Part shown: one piece after another, positions 7,290-7,317 of the stretch
Layout of the letters: each line of letters opens with the position of its first letter
Numbering within the stretch: position 1 is the stretch's first letter
From: Bacteroidia bacterium
Lineage (GTDB): Bacteria; Bacteroidota; Bacteroidia; Bacteroidales; Dysgonomonadaceae
Length of the DNA stretch: 7,317 nucleotides
Assembly: GCA_030539475.1 (NCBI GenBank)
Contig: JAUNRY010000008.1
Location: forward strand, 15,951 to 23,267
Reading direction: 5' to 3'
The notes under the pieces: generated by a model
The model's input: the letters and a program-made list of their open reading frames with translations, nothing else
The model's database searches: none
What the model was told of the DNA's origin: nothing
Program-made: the position numbers and the translations under genes

Positions 7290-7317
7290 ATGTTACATGC
7301 GCGTACTAATCAGAATT
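7290..7317 (+). CDS. Possible start of a plus-strand gene cut by the window edge
   Basis: Two ATG codons follow the purine-rich AGAGGA (7281-7286). The first, at 7290, begins MLHARTNQN and has an in-frame stop just upstream at 7272-7274. The second, at 7297 in another frame, begins MRVLIRI, which looks more like a typical protein start and has better spacing from AGAGGA. Too little is visible to choose between them or to name a product; the edge may also be noncoding. Confidence 0.25.

Noticed and set aside
1..7317. Search for CRISPR arrays, tRNA/rRNA, insertion sequences, toxin-antitoxin or defence genes
   Set aside because: No regularly spaced repeats, cloverleaf, transposase, terminal inverted repeats with target duplications, or defence-type domains were seen. 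The genes present are envelope enzymes and a housekeeping repair gene.

Overview
The window looks like ordinary chromosomal DNA of a Bacteroidota bacterium, most likely order Bacteroidales. Three things point there. Promoter -7 boxes of the form TAnnTTTG precede several genes. Start codons are preceded by A-rich leaders rather than strong Shine-Dalgarno sites. The gene content also fits: a GH109-type lipoprotein glycosidase, a lipoprotein esterase and a Bacteroidota-like UvrA. Genus cannot be assigned from the sequence alone.

Layout from left to right: (i) the apparent last codons of an upstream plus-strand gene (ending at 46), then about 290 bases with no convincing gene; (ii) a plus-strand GH109-family, NAD-dependent glycosidase lipoprotein (459-1862) with its own promoter at 335-364; (iii) a perfect 18-bp hairpin (1885-1925) that can terminate transcription from both sides; (iv) three minus-strand genes, which in transcription order are a lipoprotein alpha/beta-hydrolase (6979 to 6113), a membrane-anchored lytic transglycosylase with a LysM-like tail (5897 to 4926) and the nucleotide excision repair ATPase uvrA (4797 to 1969); (v) a divergent intergenic region (6980-7289) holding two small inverted repeats and a promoter-like box, followed by a possible gene start at the right edge.

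The genes do not form an obvious pathway. They appear to be separate transcription units: GH109 (glycan trimming), transglycosylase (peptidoglycan turnover) and esterase (deacylation) act in the cell envelope, while UvrA acts on DNA in the cytoplasm. The most compact regulatory feature is the 128-base gap between the transglycosylase and uvrA. There a terminator hairpin and its T-tract run directly into the uvrA -7 box, and a second hairpin competes for the same arm.

I found no mobile element, CRISPR array, rRNA, tRNA, toxin-antitoxin pair or defence system. The points worth a second look are modest: a cofactor-binding enzyme with a Sec-type lipoprotein signal, a missing zinc ligand in UvrA, the terminator/promoter overlap, and the dyads at the right end.
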